The notes: a model not told the origin generated them from the sequence alone. A stretch of 29,814 nucleotides of DNA from Pseudopyrenochaeta lycopersici (GCA_003313425.1 NHZP01000141.1:1-29814), one strand, 5' to 3'. Shown: positions 1 to 9,992, counted from the first letter of the stretch. Numbers and translations are program-made.

Positions 1-929
1 CAAGGCACTCCATCAATGCGGCGGTGTCCACTTCAGGGTGCTCGGTGAAGGCATGTCCCGGGCCCCTGTCTTCATGTTCGCCGACACCGCGGACGCCGTT
101 GCGTTTGCAGAGCTGCTGCCCCGTCTGCACGAACAGTTCGCGCGCGAGGCTGAAAGCACGAGTCGCCACGCTCACCTTCAGAAGCTGACACCACACATCA
201 TCGGGTCCAGCGTCCATGTACACTTCAGCTACGCTTGTGGAGATGCCGCGGGCAGAACATGGTCACCATCGCTACCCAGCGAGTCTGCGATAGCTTCATC
301 GCATCGGCCACAGCACGAGAGCTACGGGTCCGGGACATCATCATCGAGGGTCAGATGGCGTCAGATAAGAAGCCTTCTTGGGCAATGTGAAAGAGCCTCG
401 AGGAGTGCAGGTTATCGTCTGGGGCAGGCTGAACGACGCTGTCTGCCAAGAAGTCCTCGGGTGTACGACCGAACGGCTGTATCAGGCGATACTTATCCTG
501 AAGGAGGGTGGCATCCGCAACGGGCAGTTCGGCTGTAACATCAACGCTGCCAACATCATAGCAGCCATGTTCATAAGCTGCGGTCAGGACGCCGCAAGTG
601 TGGCGGAGGGTTGCTGGAGCCACCTGACACCCGAGTATGACTGGACAACGAAAGAGCTGAGGCTGACTATGTTCTTTCCATCGCTACCCGTTGCAGTTGT
701 GGGGGGAGGGACGTTCTACGCGACGCAGCAAGAGTCTCTCCGGCTACTCGGATGCCAGGGGTTGGGGGGAAAGAGGCGTTTCGCTGGGCTCGTTGGAGCG
801 TTTGCGCTTGCATTAGACATGAGTACCATTGCTGCCATTGCCAACAATACCTTTGCTAAAAGCCACGCAGCCCTTGCGAGAGGAAAAGGTCAGACTCGGG
901 ATCTCGTCTCCTCAAACTCTAAGCTGTGA
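1..929 (+). pseudogene. HMG-CoA reductase-like protein (3' part, two frameshifts)
   Basis: Class I 3-hydroxy-3-methylglutaryl-CoA reductase catalytic domain, the NADPH-dependent step from HMG-CoA to mevalonate in isoprenoid synthesis. The 5' end lies outside the window. Family blocks seen: GEGMSRAPVF with the catalytic Glu near 47-49, GDAAGxNMVTIAT near 241-275, SDKK near 361-372 with the catalytic Lys, CGQDAAS with the catalytic Asp at 588-590, the VVGGGTFYATQ block, and KSHAALARG with the C-terminal His at 864-866. The blocks lie in three frames. The frame changes at about 252-255 (after GDAAG) and at about 379-382 (after DKKPSW), each explained by one missing base, the second within a run of G. 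The last frame ends at TGA 927-929. Every catalytic residue survives, so either decay is recent or the indels are assembly errors. The C-terminal half resembles the HMGR-like paralogues of filamentous fungi more than the sterol-pathway enzyme. Family certain; functional state uncertain. Confidence 0.88.
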
Positions 930-2556
930 TTAGGATAGAAACGGTGCATCGTGGCTACGCAAGCATTTCCTGTCTCCTGGGCTTGGCAATCATGCTTTTT
1001 TAGCTTTGGAGATTCTGTCTCATAGTACATCAGGAAGTCTGTCTTGTAGTATAAACTGAAGAACCATTATGATTAAGGCTAGATAAGCGGCTTGATTTGC
1101 AGCATCTTTCAACTGTCCTTGCTGCTGGCTGCTGCTACAGGAATCCGCACTACTGTAGCTAAGCAGAGCTGTCTAGCTAATTCGAATGACAAGACTGAGA
1201 AGGTGTTGTGTGCTGTGATAACCGCCGTGGCGTGGCCGCACATTTAAGATTAATTCCTCGCACAGCTGATACTGGCACGTGTTCACGGCACTGCTTGGCT
1301 AACAAGAAAATTCCTATCTCCGCATTCAAGTTGTTACTGGCTGCTTCCTTCTCTATCCCTGTCTCCGTGAACTCACTAGGCTCCATGTAGCGCGGAAGCA
1401 TTGTCTTGAATAACCAGACTCTACAAATGGAGATGCAGATACTGTACAAGACGCTTCCTACAAAGACTTTCATATTACTTCACGGCCGGACGCTTGGCAA
1501 GCAAGCGTTGGTGATCAATTCGAGCCACTTTCGCACGCCTATGCGAGCTTGGCCTGATTTAGCTCATCATCTGCTTAGCGCTACAAGAATTGCTGCGGGG
1601 CGCCACGCACAACCAGAAAGATGATGCTGTAGACGAAGATGTTGCTTACTGCTAATTCTCCAAAGCACTAAGATGATGTCGCTCGCGTGCTAGTTGCTTG
1701 GCTCATCGCCACTAAACGATGTACCTGATTACGCTCACCTATATGGGAATCACGATGTAAAGATGATCGTACAAGCTGTTTGTCTCGGTCGCATTTGCAG
1801 TCTTGCTTTTCTGCACGTCGCACAACTTTCCTTATCAAGCATATCTGCCTCGCGTAATACAGGCTTTACCTCTTCAGCTCTAGCTCGGCACACCTTCCCT
1901 ACGCCGTGGAGAACGGACAAAGCGTCGACGAAGGAGCTCGTATTTTTTGTGTTTTGTGGCTAAAATTTAAGTCAACTTGCAGCAACCTCAACAAAATAGC
2001 TATAGTATATTTTAAAATAAGGATTATTTAACACTATTAAGCACTATCTTAAGAGTCTATATTGCAGGTTTTAGAGTACTTGCTTATAATCTGTTGTTGT
2101 TCTGGTGGGTTGCGCGTAATAGGTTTGGGGGGGCCAGTGCTTAAAAAATACGAGCTCCTTCGTAGCTCTGGTCAGCCACTTCAACCCCTCAACTGTCTGC
2201 CAAGGGTTGTTGGAATGCACAAAGTGATGTGCGCCGTGGTCTTGCTGCTTCAGTGTTCAACGTTTGGTAGTCTCATGCAGTTAGGCTTAAGCCGCTTTGG
2301 CATTCATGTCTACATTCTACCATTTAGATCGAAGCAACCACCTGACCAACGTTTCGTAAGCACATCGCTAAATAGCGCCTTTGCCTTGTACATGCAGAGC
2401 TTGTATTCCGAGAGCGTAGCTAACCTGAACCACAAAAACAAGCAGCAGCCCCGATTAGGTTATCCACCCAGTGACCATCTTGAGCATGCGTCACTCATCA
2501 GCATTGTGGAGGAAGATCATCTGATTGGCTATTGACAGCAGAGGCTTCGTGAGTAC
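930..2556. other. Intergenic stretch, no gene supported
   Basis: About 1.6 kb between the HMG-CoA reductase-like remnant and the first 2EXR gene. Open frames here (for example 1694-1963 and 2062-2535, plus strand) lack recognisable motifs and have random-looking composition. A short strongly AT-rich patch lies at about 1965-2060. I see no repeat array, RNA gene or transposon terminus. Confidence 0.6.
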
Positions 2557-2564
2557 TATAAATA
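2557..2564 (+). promoter_or_regulatory. TATA box upstream of 2EXR gene
   Basis: The sequence TATAAATA lies 37 nt before the ATG at 2594 and only 19 nt before the in-frame ATG at 2576. This spacing favours 2594 as the translated start, since transcription normally begins 25 nt or more downstream of a fungal TATA element. Confidence 0.5.
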
Positions 2565-2593
2565 CATTTGCAGATATGCTCGAGGAATTCAGA

Positions 2594-3400
2594 ATGTCCC
2601 CTCTGTTTTGGCTCCCACGAGAGCTCCGCGACCAGATTTATATGTATGTGCTCTATGATGCACACGGCCTTCTCTACAAGCCAGTCAGAGATGGAACCAG
2701 CATTCTTTCTCCAAGGTCGGTGAATTTGCCATCTCATAAGAACATACTCGCCTGGCTTCGCCGAGCTTCGCTTGGCCGGACCTTTGCTCGGCGTACCAAA
2801 AATCGAAGAGATCTCAACCAGCTCAAATACGTTTGTAGGCAACTTCACGATGAGACTAAAGGACTGGACTTGCACCAAAACCTGGTTATTTTCCAAGATA
2901 CATGCTCTTGGAATGCCATTGAGCAGTGTGCATCTCTCTTTCGTCGCTGGCCTATGCTTCGCCAAGTGGCAATCAGGTGTTCTCTAAAGACTTTCGCACG
3001 CGAGTTTGGCAAGAGTAAGCTATCAGCCATCGTGAAGCACTGTATGGAGAATGCCGACGTCTCTGTGAGGGTCCACATACCTTACTGGTCCCAAGCCGAC
3101 CCAAATTTCGTACTGCGGGGTCTTGCCTACCTGCTGACACTTCGAAAAGACGCACGCCTCATCGCACAGCTGGCTCAGGCAACTTCGGTATCCTATCTCT
3201 CAGACTCGGAAATCGAGCTAGTCACGACGAATGCGCAGATGCCGTGCAATCTCCGATGGTATCCTTGGGAAGAGGAGTTTGACCGGTTGTTGTTAGATCG
3301 CAATGCTCGCGAGCATCCTTTGCTCAGCCTGCCATCAGCGCAGGCGGCGGTTGGAGGTTTGGAGGAACTGGCGGCAGGTTGGTTCAGATATGGACTGTAG
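2594..3400 (+). CDS. 2EXR/F-box-like 'LPRELRDxIY' family protein
   Basis: Single-exon protein of 268 aa from the ATG at 2594; an in-frame ATG at 2576 would add six residues. The N-terminus carries the hallmark WLPRELRDQIYMYVL at about residues 6-20, typical of a large fungal family related to F-box proteins (2EXR, DUF7730 and similar) that expands strongly in plant-associated Dothideomycetes and has no established biochemical role. Further family-like blocks are LKYVCRQLHDETKGLDL in the first half and YWSQADPNFVLRGLAYLL in the second. A paralogue sharing all these blocks lies at 13837-14660 on the minus strand. The start was chosen from the TATA box at 2557 and because the paralogue begins at nearly the same point (MTASPLERLPRELRD against MSPLFWLPRELRD). 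No frame break or intron is needed. It may act as a substrate adaptor, but nothing here shows that. Confidence 0.85.
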   Translation: MSPLFWLPRELRDQIYMYVLYDAHGLLYKPVRDGTSILSPRSVNLPSHKNILAWLRRASLGRTFARRTKNRRDLNQLKYVCRQLHDETKGLDLHQNLVIFQDTCSWNAIEQCASLFRRWPMLRQVAIRCSLKTFAREFGKSKLSAIVKHCMENADVSVRVHIPYWSQADPNFVLRGLAYLLTLRKDARLIAQLAQATSVSYLSDSEIELVTTNAQMPCNLRWYPWEEEFDRLLLDRNAREHPLLSLPSAQAAVGGLEELAAGWFRYGL

Positions 3401-4546
3401 AGCGGGATACAGCCAGCTCAATAGTGGCGGACAGTCCTTTCTGGCGCTGCTAATTGCAAGCTAGATAGCTCTATGGCTGATGAAGGACACCAGCGTTTCG
3501 ATAGAGCTAGATGCTCATGCCAAATGCGTTCCTAGCCTGGCTCTACTCACTCTTCCGTATTCGTATTACTTTTGTGGTCGTGCGTGTGGCAGCTGACGCA
3601 CATAGACTGCCTGAGATGTGTGTTTTTGCATCCACAGTTCATCAAGCGACTGTCTTGCCAAGCGGATACGAAGACTGCTACTATATCCAAATCATAACGC
3701 TCCTTCTCGAAGCGGCAAAGGTTGATTGCCAGTTGAATCTTGCTGGCTCTGAAAATGATTGAATCACAATGATCCAGCTCGAATTGTTATTTCCAGAATC
3801 ATTACAGCACCACCCCTAGACTTACGCTCTTAGAGCAATTTGTATGTCCGCATGATTGCATGGATACAACGGCAATAGCCATTCCATGAGAAATATAGCC
3901 TCAGAGACGTGGTATCGATACTCGAAATATGAGAGATCAGCCCATGATGAATGGAGACCACGTCAATTATGAGCGTAGATCATTCCACATAGCAAACATG
4001 GGACTGGAAGGAGGCGTATTGTGTTCAGCGTTGAAAGTCGAGGCACAACCACCTGATCTGTGCATAAAACTTGGAGCACATGCGCTCGTCATTGCCACGG
4101 CACAATTTTGGTTGCTTCGAAATGGCCCTCGGGTGAGTTGGTAGACACATAAGCGACATCCAGTGTGAGTCTAATCAGATAGCGAAACGATACTGGAAGA
4201 ATGTCCAAATTTGCTAGTGGTCAAGTTTAACCGCCTCAGCCTTCTCTAAATGAGAGCTGCTGCGAAATCAGCGCCTTGTGTGACAGAATGCATCATGGCT
4301 TGGTGGAATAGTTGCCCGGCACCTGGTTGCACCACGATCAATGCCTGACTCCTAGAGCTCTGCTTACGTGGGGTACAAATGCTAGAGGTTTCGATAGCTT
4401 TCGTCTGACATTATGAAGTAATTAGTCTTATTGCGGGTAGTAGCTGTGGTTGGTCACGAGAATTCGATGTTTTGGGCAGAGTGCATAAAGTTGTATATTC
4501 AGTAGCATTCGTTTCACGAGGGCGGCTCACCAACGCTTTACACAGC
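3401..4546. other. Intergenic stretch, no gene supported
   Basis: About 1.1 kb between the 2EXR gene and the OB-fold remnant. Small open frames (3511-3762, 3929-4144) show no recognisable domain, coiled coil or signal peptide, and I see no repeat or RNA gene. Confidence 0.55.
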
Positions 4547-5539
4547 ATGAATGAAGTACGCATCTCTGCCCTTCGCCCAGGTCTACCTGCACTTGGATCA
4601 AAATGTATCAAAGCCACAGTCACTCTGATTTGGCCATACTCGTCTTCAACATGCCGATTCGCGCTATTACTCGCTGAGCCCGACTTCAGGTTGCGCCGAA
4701 AGAACGGCCAGGCCAGAGCTTGCTTTTCAGGGCCGAGCGCAAAAGCTCTTGCGTCGACGGGCATCGGAATAGGAGACAATATTATATTGAACCTGCAGGG
4801 TGCGGAATTTGTACAGGAAGGAGTGGTTGACGTTCCAGGGAAGAGCATAGACTGGGAGCTTCTATACACGACGACCGTCATTGTTCAAATTTTTCGCAAC
4901 GACAGCGCGCTCGCAGATCTTGCAATCGTCAATGCCGCGCCAACGCCTGCGTCACAGTCGCCCTCTCGCCGAGAAGCTGTGGCAGATCCGAGTCCTGTTA
5001 GACAATGGTCCGCTCCCGCCTTCTTCAAGCGATTACGACTCTCGGAGGGACCCTTTTTCGGTGACCCGCACGTTACATCGGTGCACAGGGGTGAGAGCTC
5101 GGCCAGGAACCGGCGGCGGAAGCATTATGGAGACCGGAAAGCTTGGACCTACAACGCGAGGACTCTGTCTCCCGACGAATACAGTGACATAGATGATGAC
5201 TTTAACATCGACCAGGTGTCGCCGCTATCGCTCAGTCGTGCGACATCCATGTGGGACACGCTAAGCTCTCCCCCAGAAACTGCTCCGCTCTCAGTTGCAG
5301 CAGGCCGCCTTGATGACCTAGAGGACAAGGAAGGGCGGTCATTTGCGTGAGCGGAAGGGCCTGCACTCTCCGAGGTCTGCCGCACTGCGGAGCAGAAGAC
5401 CGCATACGATGCTAAATCGGAATCACACGGGATTTTGCACAATGCCGATCGCAATGAACTAGATGCTGGACCAGACGATTTGACTCCGTTCAATCTGCAG
5501 TATGCTGATGGGGGCGATACAGAGGTTGGCACGGGATGA
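4547..5539 (+). pseudogene. POT1/Cdc13-type telomeric ssDNA-binding OB-fold protein, truncated
   Basis: The N-terminal domain matches the fungal 'telomeric single-stranded DNA binding POT1/Cdc13' OB-fold family. Family blocks seen: KATVTLIWPYSSSTCRFALL at about residues 20-39, AEPDFRLRRKNGQARACFSG at about 41-60, GIGIGDNIILNLQGAEFVQE at about 71-90, PGKSIDWELLY at about 97-107, and the charged RRRKHYGDRKAWTYNARTLSP segment after the OB fold. The frame from ATG 4547 ends at TGA 5348-5350 after 267 residues. The same frame then stays open for 62 more codons of similar acidic, polar composition to TGA 5537-5539, which suggests a nonsense mutation in a longer gene. Fungal members I know are usually several hundred residues longer, with a long disordered tail, so this is a fragment or a short divergent copy. 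The frame is also open upstream to 4472, but 4547 is the first ATG. No intron is needed. Confidence 0.75.
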
Positions 5540-5974
5540 ATCACCAAAGAAGAAATCTTTTCAAATGAGACAAAATGCGGCGGTATAAGCATGTAAATAT
5601 CAATATCAAGATGGGTGCACATATGTCATAAACTCAAGTTAACCATAAGCCACTAATCTCTGTTAGCAATTCCTCAATCACTGTACCAAGGTTAGCATCA
5701 GCGAGACAAATTTAGCATGGCAAACATCATGAAGACTTGAGAGAGATTTGTTTTTGCGTCGTGTCCAATCATAGGACAGCTTATTTGGGGATACGGACTC
5801 ACAACCCCGTACGCTTCGCATAGAGGAGTTACATGTTGCTCATCCACAGCCATGATAATTGCTCTTCCTCTCCGCAGTTGCTCTATTTACAAGCGGAGGT
5901 AGCTCAGCCACTACACGCTCGACCACTTCTGCCCCTAAGCCCATCTCGGAAGTTATGACAAGCTGTCAAGTAGT
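5540..5974. other. Intergenic stretch, no gene supported
   Basis: About 435 nt between the OB-fold remnant and the 3' end of the minus-strand acidic gene; it presumably holds the latter's 3' untranslated region. A TAGCTCAG string near 5900 recalls a tRNA D-arm, but no matching T-arm follows. Nothing else is recognisable. Confidence 0.5.
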
Positions 5975-6421
5975 TCAAGCCGCCTTCGAGGTGGCAGAGT
6001 CGCTAGTAGGCAAGCTTTCAATCTGATCCTCCAACTCTGCTCTGTGCCCCCGGTTTTCCTTCGCAGCTGCTTCATCATTCATACTGCTCATAAGTACAGC
6101 GTACATATCGCTTAGATCATACCCATCATCCGAGCCGTCTGTAAGGTCGTGGTGGAGGTCAGAGCTGACGCTTATATCATCGTCTTCGCTTGAGTCGTCT
6201 TGCGGGACAAACTCATCTTCGGAACCACTAGTCTCATCCTGAACGATGAAAAGCCGGTCTTCGTCATCTTCGCTCCCGTCAGTGCTGCTTTCGTCTATCG
6301 CCAGCTCGTCGACGCCTTCAGGGCTCTCGATGAAGAACTCCTTGTAGCGCATGACCTTGCATTGGCGGGCAAGAGTGCTGTGACCAAGTTGCACGTTTGA
6401 CTCGCTCGTCGGTGTGGACAT
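5975..6421 (-). CDS. Acidic, probably disordered hypothetical protein
   Basis: A 148-aa frame from ATG at 6421 to the stop at 5975. I do not recognise a family. Two Asp/Glu/Ser clusters (about residues 43-56 and 66-85, for example SEDDEDRLF and SSEDDDIS) make the middle strongly acidic, while the N-terminus holds a short basic and aromatic stretch (KVMRYKEFF). The composition is biased consistently over the whole frame, which is unusual for a chance frame and resembles acidic activation or chaperone-type tails. There is no signal peptide or membrane segment. It is divergent from the plus-strand gene starting at 7045, with about 620 nt between them. It could be a real short gene or the last exon of a longer one. 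Confidence 0.42.
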   Translation of the reverse strand: MSTPTSESNVQLGHSTLARQCKVMRYKEFFIESPEGVDELAIDESSTDGSEDDEDRLFIVQDETSGSEDEFVPQDDSSEDDDISVSSDLHHDLTDGSDDGYDLSDMYAVLMSSMNDEAAAKENRGHRAELEDQIESLPTSDSATSKAA

Positions 6422-7044
6422 GCTTGTAAGAAATTGCGATTACGCTCAAAGGGCACAGCCTGAATGCGGGTATGTAAACGGTAATACATGGGCGCCCAGT
6501 TCTGATCAAGTATGGCAGGCTTATATGGATCGCAGCCTTGAACATCCATCATTGAAACGATAGCAAGGTGTAAGTTATTGGCGCGTTCTGTGACTCAGTC
6601 ATCAGTATGGCGTAGGATCGTGTAAGCAAATGGGCAACAAGCATACTTCGTAAGACATCCTTCAAGACCTTCGATATCTCCGCAAATACGCCACGTAAGC
6701 AGAGATAGTGAGAAACAAAAGAATTTTATCTTGGTGATGACAATTGTCGCAGGTGATTGTGCACGTTTAGGTAGCGCAACTTGGTTTGCAGCTGCTGATG
6801 TTCTGACACTCTACGTTCGCAAAGTCACGAAGCTGCATAGCTTTCACTCGTGGGTCCGCTACACCAGTGAAGCACCAGGAAAACGCTGCCATGACTAACG
6901 TGCTTCCAATAAGCATAGCTCAGCCTTGAAGTACTTGAAAGGAATCGACGCACTTGCAGCACCTTCAAATAGCACTGATAGCTGCTCGCCTACTTGCAGT
7001 TTCATGCTCTATCCATTTAGGCATCCAAACACTTGTCCGAAGAT
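6422..7044. other. Divergent intergenic region between acidic and coiled-coil genes
   Basis: About 620 nt between two divergently oriented candidate genes, so it probably holds both promoters. I cannot point to a convincing TATA element. Small frames here (for example from 6926, plus strand) show no domain and overlap the start of the coiled-coil gene in another frame. Confidence 0.45.
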
Positions 7045-7901
7045 ATGGCCAGCGCCTCCGACAAATCACACTCCGTGGCAACTCGGTTCGAACAAGGAGA
7101 AAAAAACACTGAAAAACAGCTGGCTACAATGCAAGAGAGTATCGTGGAGTCTTTGAAGCGCGAGCTGCAGCCTATACGAAAATCGCTGCAGGATCTCCAT
7201 CTGCGTCAACGGTGATTATGCCACTACCCATCTTACAAGCATATACTAAGAAGTACAGGCAAAACAAGTCTCTCGCGGCAGAACGAGATGTATTGCTTGT
7301 CGAGCTTATGAAGATGCTCATGTCATTATGCGAATCTAAGACTCAAAAGGGGGAGTCACCTCAGGCGGTATGTTGTTACGTGGGCTAAACCACGACCTCC
7401 GCTGATGCGTATTTGCAGCCAGATTCAGATAATGCGAGAATCGAAGATCTACCAACTAAGCTTCAGGATCGTCAAAGCATGTTACCATCGACGGAAGAGC
7501 AAAGTCAAGATGATCATGAGGGATCACATAAACACAGTCCCAATCACGCATCTACTGCCAGTGAGACGGAGGAGGAACTAGAGATCTACGAGCCAGGAGA
7601 GGTACTCCCAGGCCACATTGACGACGATGTGGCTCAGGAGAATCCTGGATCAGGGACCAAGTACCAAGAAAAGCCCGCTGACCATACCGCAGCTACTGAC
7701 ATATTAGAGCTAGATGGATGTACAGGAAATTATGCACGGTGCCATGTAAATGCTGCATGGGACGTGCATCTTGCGGATCGTGAACTATGTGACAAGCCAG
7801 CGTTGAAGTGGGTTGGGCATCGGGTGCATGATCAAAGGGTCTCGGGTGGGGTAGACACTCCGAAGAAGAAGCGGCGGAGGACAGACAACATCGTTCGCTA
7901 A
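7045..7901 (+). CDS. Three-exon nuclear coiled-coil hypothetical protein
   Basis: Spliced model: exon 1 7045-7211, intron 7212-7258 (GTGATT..ACAG), exon 2 7259-7367, intron 7368-7418 (GTATGT..GCAG), exon 3 7419-7901. The joined frame is open and gives 252 aa. Support comes from continuity: exon 2 alone has no start and reads NKSLAAERDVLLVELMKML, which extends the helical, heptad-like pattern of exon 1 (EKQLATMQESIVESLKREL). Residues about 20-85 are thus a likely coiled coil. The middle is acidic and disordered (ETEEELEIYEPGEV, about 130-143), and the C-terminus ends in PKKKRRRTDN, a classical monopartite nuclear localisation signal. I recognise no family. A nuclear scaffold or regulatory role is inference from the signal alone. 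Both introns are of normal fungal length, which argues for a real expressed gene. Confidence 0.62.
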
Positions 7902-8611
7902 GCGAACGCCGTGGCTTGGGTGTCGGGTTGGATTGTTGAATAGAACATGAGCAGATCGCAGGCAACAGAATACTCTGTGTGCATTGTTTCGGATTATGAG
8001 TGTAATGGTTCTCAGCATGATAGCGTGACTTCTATGATGCAGTGTTGCTTCTGCGATTTGACTCAGAGAATCGTTGCGCAGTAATATAGAAGTGAGCCAC
8101 GACTTTGTCTCCCGTTCACTGCTTGCGAAGCAACATGCATGATGAGAACCTGATCGCAGAGACAATACATCTCATGACGTTCATGTTGAGTGCGCTGTCA
8201 CCGATGACCGCTGCAGCTAGCTTAGTGTTCACGAGCCTGATAAGTGTTGTGTTCACTTCTTACGAGACTAGTATGGTCTGACTCAAACCGCTTCAAAAGT
8301 GTGCTGCAATGTGGTTATCAAGCTTTTACTTCCCATATCACTCACTTGACTTGACGTAGTCTCAAATCATCAGCCTTAAGCGCACCTGCTTAGCATCTTT
8401 CTCAAGCCACTTCGTTTCCTCTTATAAGCGCCGCAGTTTCTGTCTATCAGCAACACGGCAGCATGCAATTCTTGTTGGTTTGAGTACTCAAATACGTGGA
8501 ACATGTGATGCAATTCTCAATAGACTTGCAATTATCTCTATTTTGAGTTGTCTCCCACTCTTCTATAGAGCGCAACCTGCTCCTTTATATCTACGGCCTC
8601 AACTTCAGCTC
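7902..8611. other. Intergenic stretch upstream of orphan gene
   Basis: About 700 nt. Minus-strand frames at 7693-7965 and 7785-8165 overlap the end of the coiled-coil gene and look like shadows. No RNA gene or repeat is seen before the CGG-N5-CCG cluster at 8612. Confidence 0.45.
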
Positions 8612-8680
8612 TTCGGTCTGGCCGACGGTGAATCCGATATTCTCGGTCTCACCGAAAGTCTAAAATTTCGGTCTCTCCGA
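8612..8680. promoter_or_regulatory. Cluster of four CGG-N5-CCG inverted sites
   Basis: Four CGG-N5-CCG motifs lie at 8614-8624, 8626-8636, 8644-8654 and 8669-8679. Three share the core TCGGTCTnnCCGA, and the second reads CGGTGAATCCG. Paired CGG half-sites in everted or inverted form are the standard targets of Zn2Cys6 binuclear cluster regulators, which are specific to fungi, and the half-site spacing usually sets specificity. All four share one spacing. The cluster ends about 105 nt before the ATG at 8787, a normal distance for an upstream activating region. Function is inferred; the motif count and spacing are seen directly. Confidence 0.55.
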
Positions 8681-8786
8681 TCAGATATCACCATACTTTC
8701 TAGACCTGTCAACAATTCTCACGCAAAGTTTGCGGGTGGTAAAGATCACCTTCTACTCCTACTCACCCCAACCAACGTTACACACC

Positions 8787-9674
8787 ATGACCGGATCTAG
8801 CAGTCCACAGAAGTGTCAGAAGCATACCTCTCAAGGCTTCACCCACTGTCAGCGACAAGCTGATCGTATCCACCACAAACCCAATGTGTCCCCCTCCAGG
8901 ACCGCGGCAGCGCTAGGCAAGTCGTACCAGTCTGCGAAGTATTCGATGGGCGCAACACCGACAACATCATCCAATACGACGCGCACCGCATCCAAAAGAG
9001 TGTTGCCTTACGCTCCACGGAACGTCGACGGCGACCAGAGCAGGATACACAGCTACCTGCACTCCTGTGGCGCAATATATCTCTTAGAGAACATACCAAG
9101 AGCAGAACAAGTACATTTTGTCCAGCAAGACTTGCTCTCTCATGCTCAGCCGAAGAAGCTGCTCATCGGCCACCATGCACAAAAAGGCGACGACATCTTT
9201 GCATACCTGGTGCCAATGAGTGCCTTCCACAAAGTAGAGTTCTACATCGAGGACGCGCAGGGCTGCGCCAAAATCCATACAAGTACTGAAATGGTTGCGA
9301 ACCATCGTATCCTCCATCCTTTCAATAGGACGTACCCGCGAGACCCCCGAACCATCACACAAGCCGATAGCGCTCGACTTGCACTGGTGGTGAAATGGTA
9401 CTTCGTCTCTGCTGGGATAGTGCAGGCGTGTTTTCCTGAAGAAAGAAAGACTTTCGGCAAGCGCTTCTGCGCCGCGCTGCGGTATATCGCGAGCGAGTCG
9501 AAACCTGCTTCAGATCGGCCGTCGCACACAGGATTCATGCAGCAACTACCTCCCAATCATACTGGCCGGAATCGGAGTGCAACAGGCATACACATCGATG
9601 AGAGCGACATTCAGTCGTCTCTTCTCCAGATGTATTCTCCGGCATCACCCTGTCAGATACAAGGAGAAGCATAG
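8787..9674 (+). CDS. Hypothetical orphan protein, 295 aa
   Basis: Single-exon frame with a good start context (ACACCATGA at 8787); the frame is open further upstream to 8730 but without a better start. No family recognised. The first 90 residues are Ser/Thr/His/Lys-rich and probably disordered (GSSSPQKCQKHTSQG). Residues about 95-235 look folded, alternating hydrophobic and charged residues (IHSYLHSCGAIYLLENIP, LALVVKWYFVSAGIVQACF). The tail is again polar. There is no signal peptide. The hydrophobic stretch LALVVKWYFVSAGIVQACF is marginal as a membrane segment because it contains Lys and is followed by charged residues. The cluster of CGG-N5-CCG sites just upstream suggests control by a Zn2Cys6 regulator. 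Minus-strand frames over the same region are shadows. Confidence 0.55.
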   Translation: MTGSSSPQKCQKHTSQGFTHCQRQADRIHHKPNVSPSRTAAALGKSYQSAKYSMGATPTTSSNTTRTASKRVLPYAPRNVDGDQSRIHSYLHSCGAIYLLENIPRAEQVHFVQQDLLSHAQPKKLLIGHHAQKGDDIFAYLVPMSAFHKVEFYIEDAQGCAKIHTSTEMVANHRILHPFNRTYPRDPRTITQADSARLALVVKWYFVSAGIVQACFPEERKTFGKRFCAALRYIASESKPASDRPSHTGFMQQLPPNHTGRNRSATGIHIDESDIQSSLLQMYSPASPCQIQGEA

Positions 9675-9992
9675 ATGTACTGCATAGGATAGAGCTATCA
9701 ATAGTAGGACCGATAACTACTTCTGTCTGCGGAACCTCCGGAAGCAGAGGAGATACTGTAGAGAAAAGCGAGCCTTTTCTTGGGGCAGGTAGAATAATTA
9801 CTCTGTTCAAGGTGCAAGTTTTCGCCTTTCCAGCATTATTACACTGCTCGCATATGCTGAATATGTAATCCTGTGCCCAGATTGTTCGGAAGGCTTTGAT
9901 GATGGAGTCTTCGAACGCTTATTAGTGCCCCACAACAATGAACATGACTGTTTGCCAAGATCATACTTACCACCCAAGTTACTGTCGAAGTC
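9675..9992. other. Intergenic stretch, nothing recognised
   Basis: About 320 nt between the orphan gene and the TATA element at 9993; probably 3' untranslated region of the former. No repeat, RNA or coding signal seen. Confidence 0.4.

Noticed and set aside
2062..2535. 157-codon frame between the HMGR-like remnant and the 2EXR gene
   Set aside because: No domain, no ATG at the frame start, includes low-complexity hydrophobic and polar stretches typical of chance frames in AT-rich DNA.
5890..5960. tRNA-like D-arm string (GGTAGCTCAG) near 5899
   Set aside because: No T-arm with TTCGA-type loop, no plausible anticodon stem and no acceptor pairing follow at the right distance.
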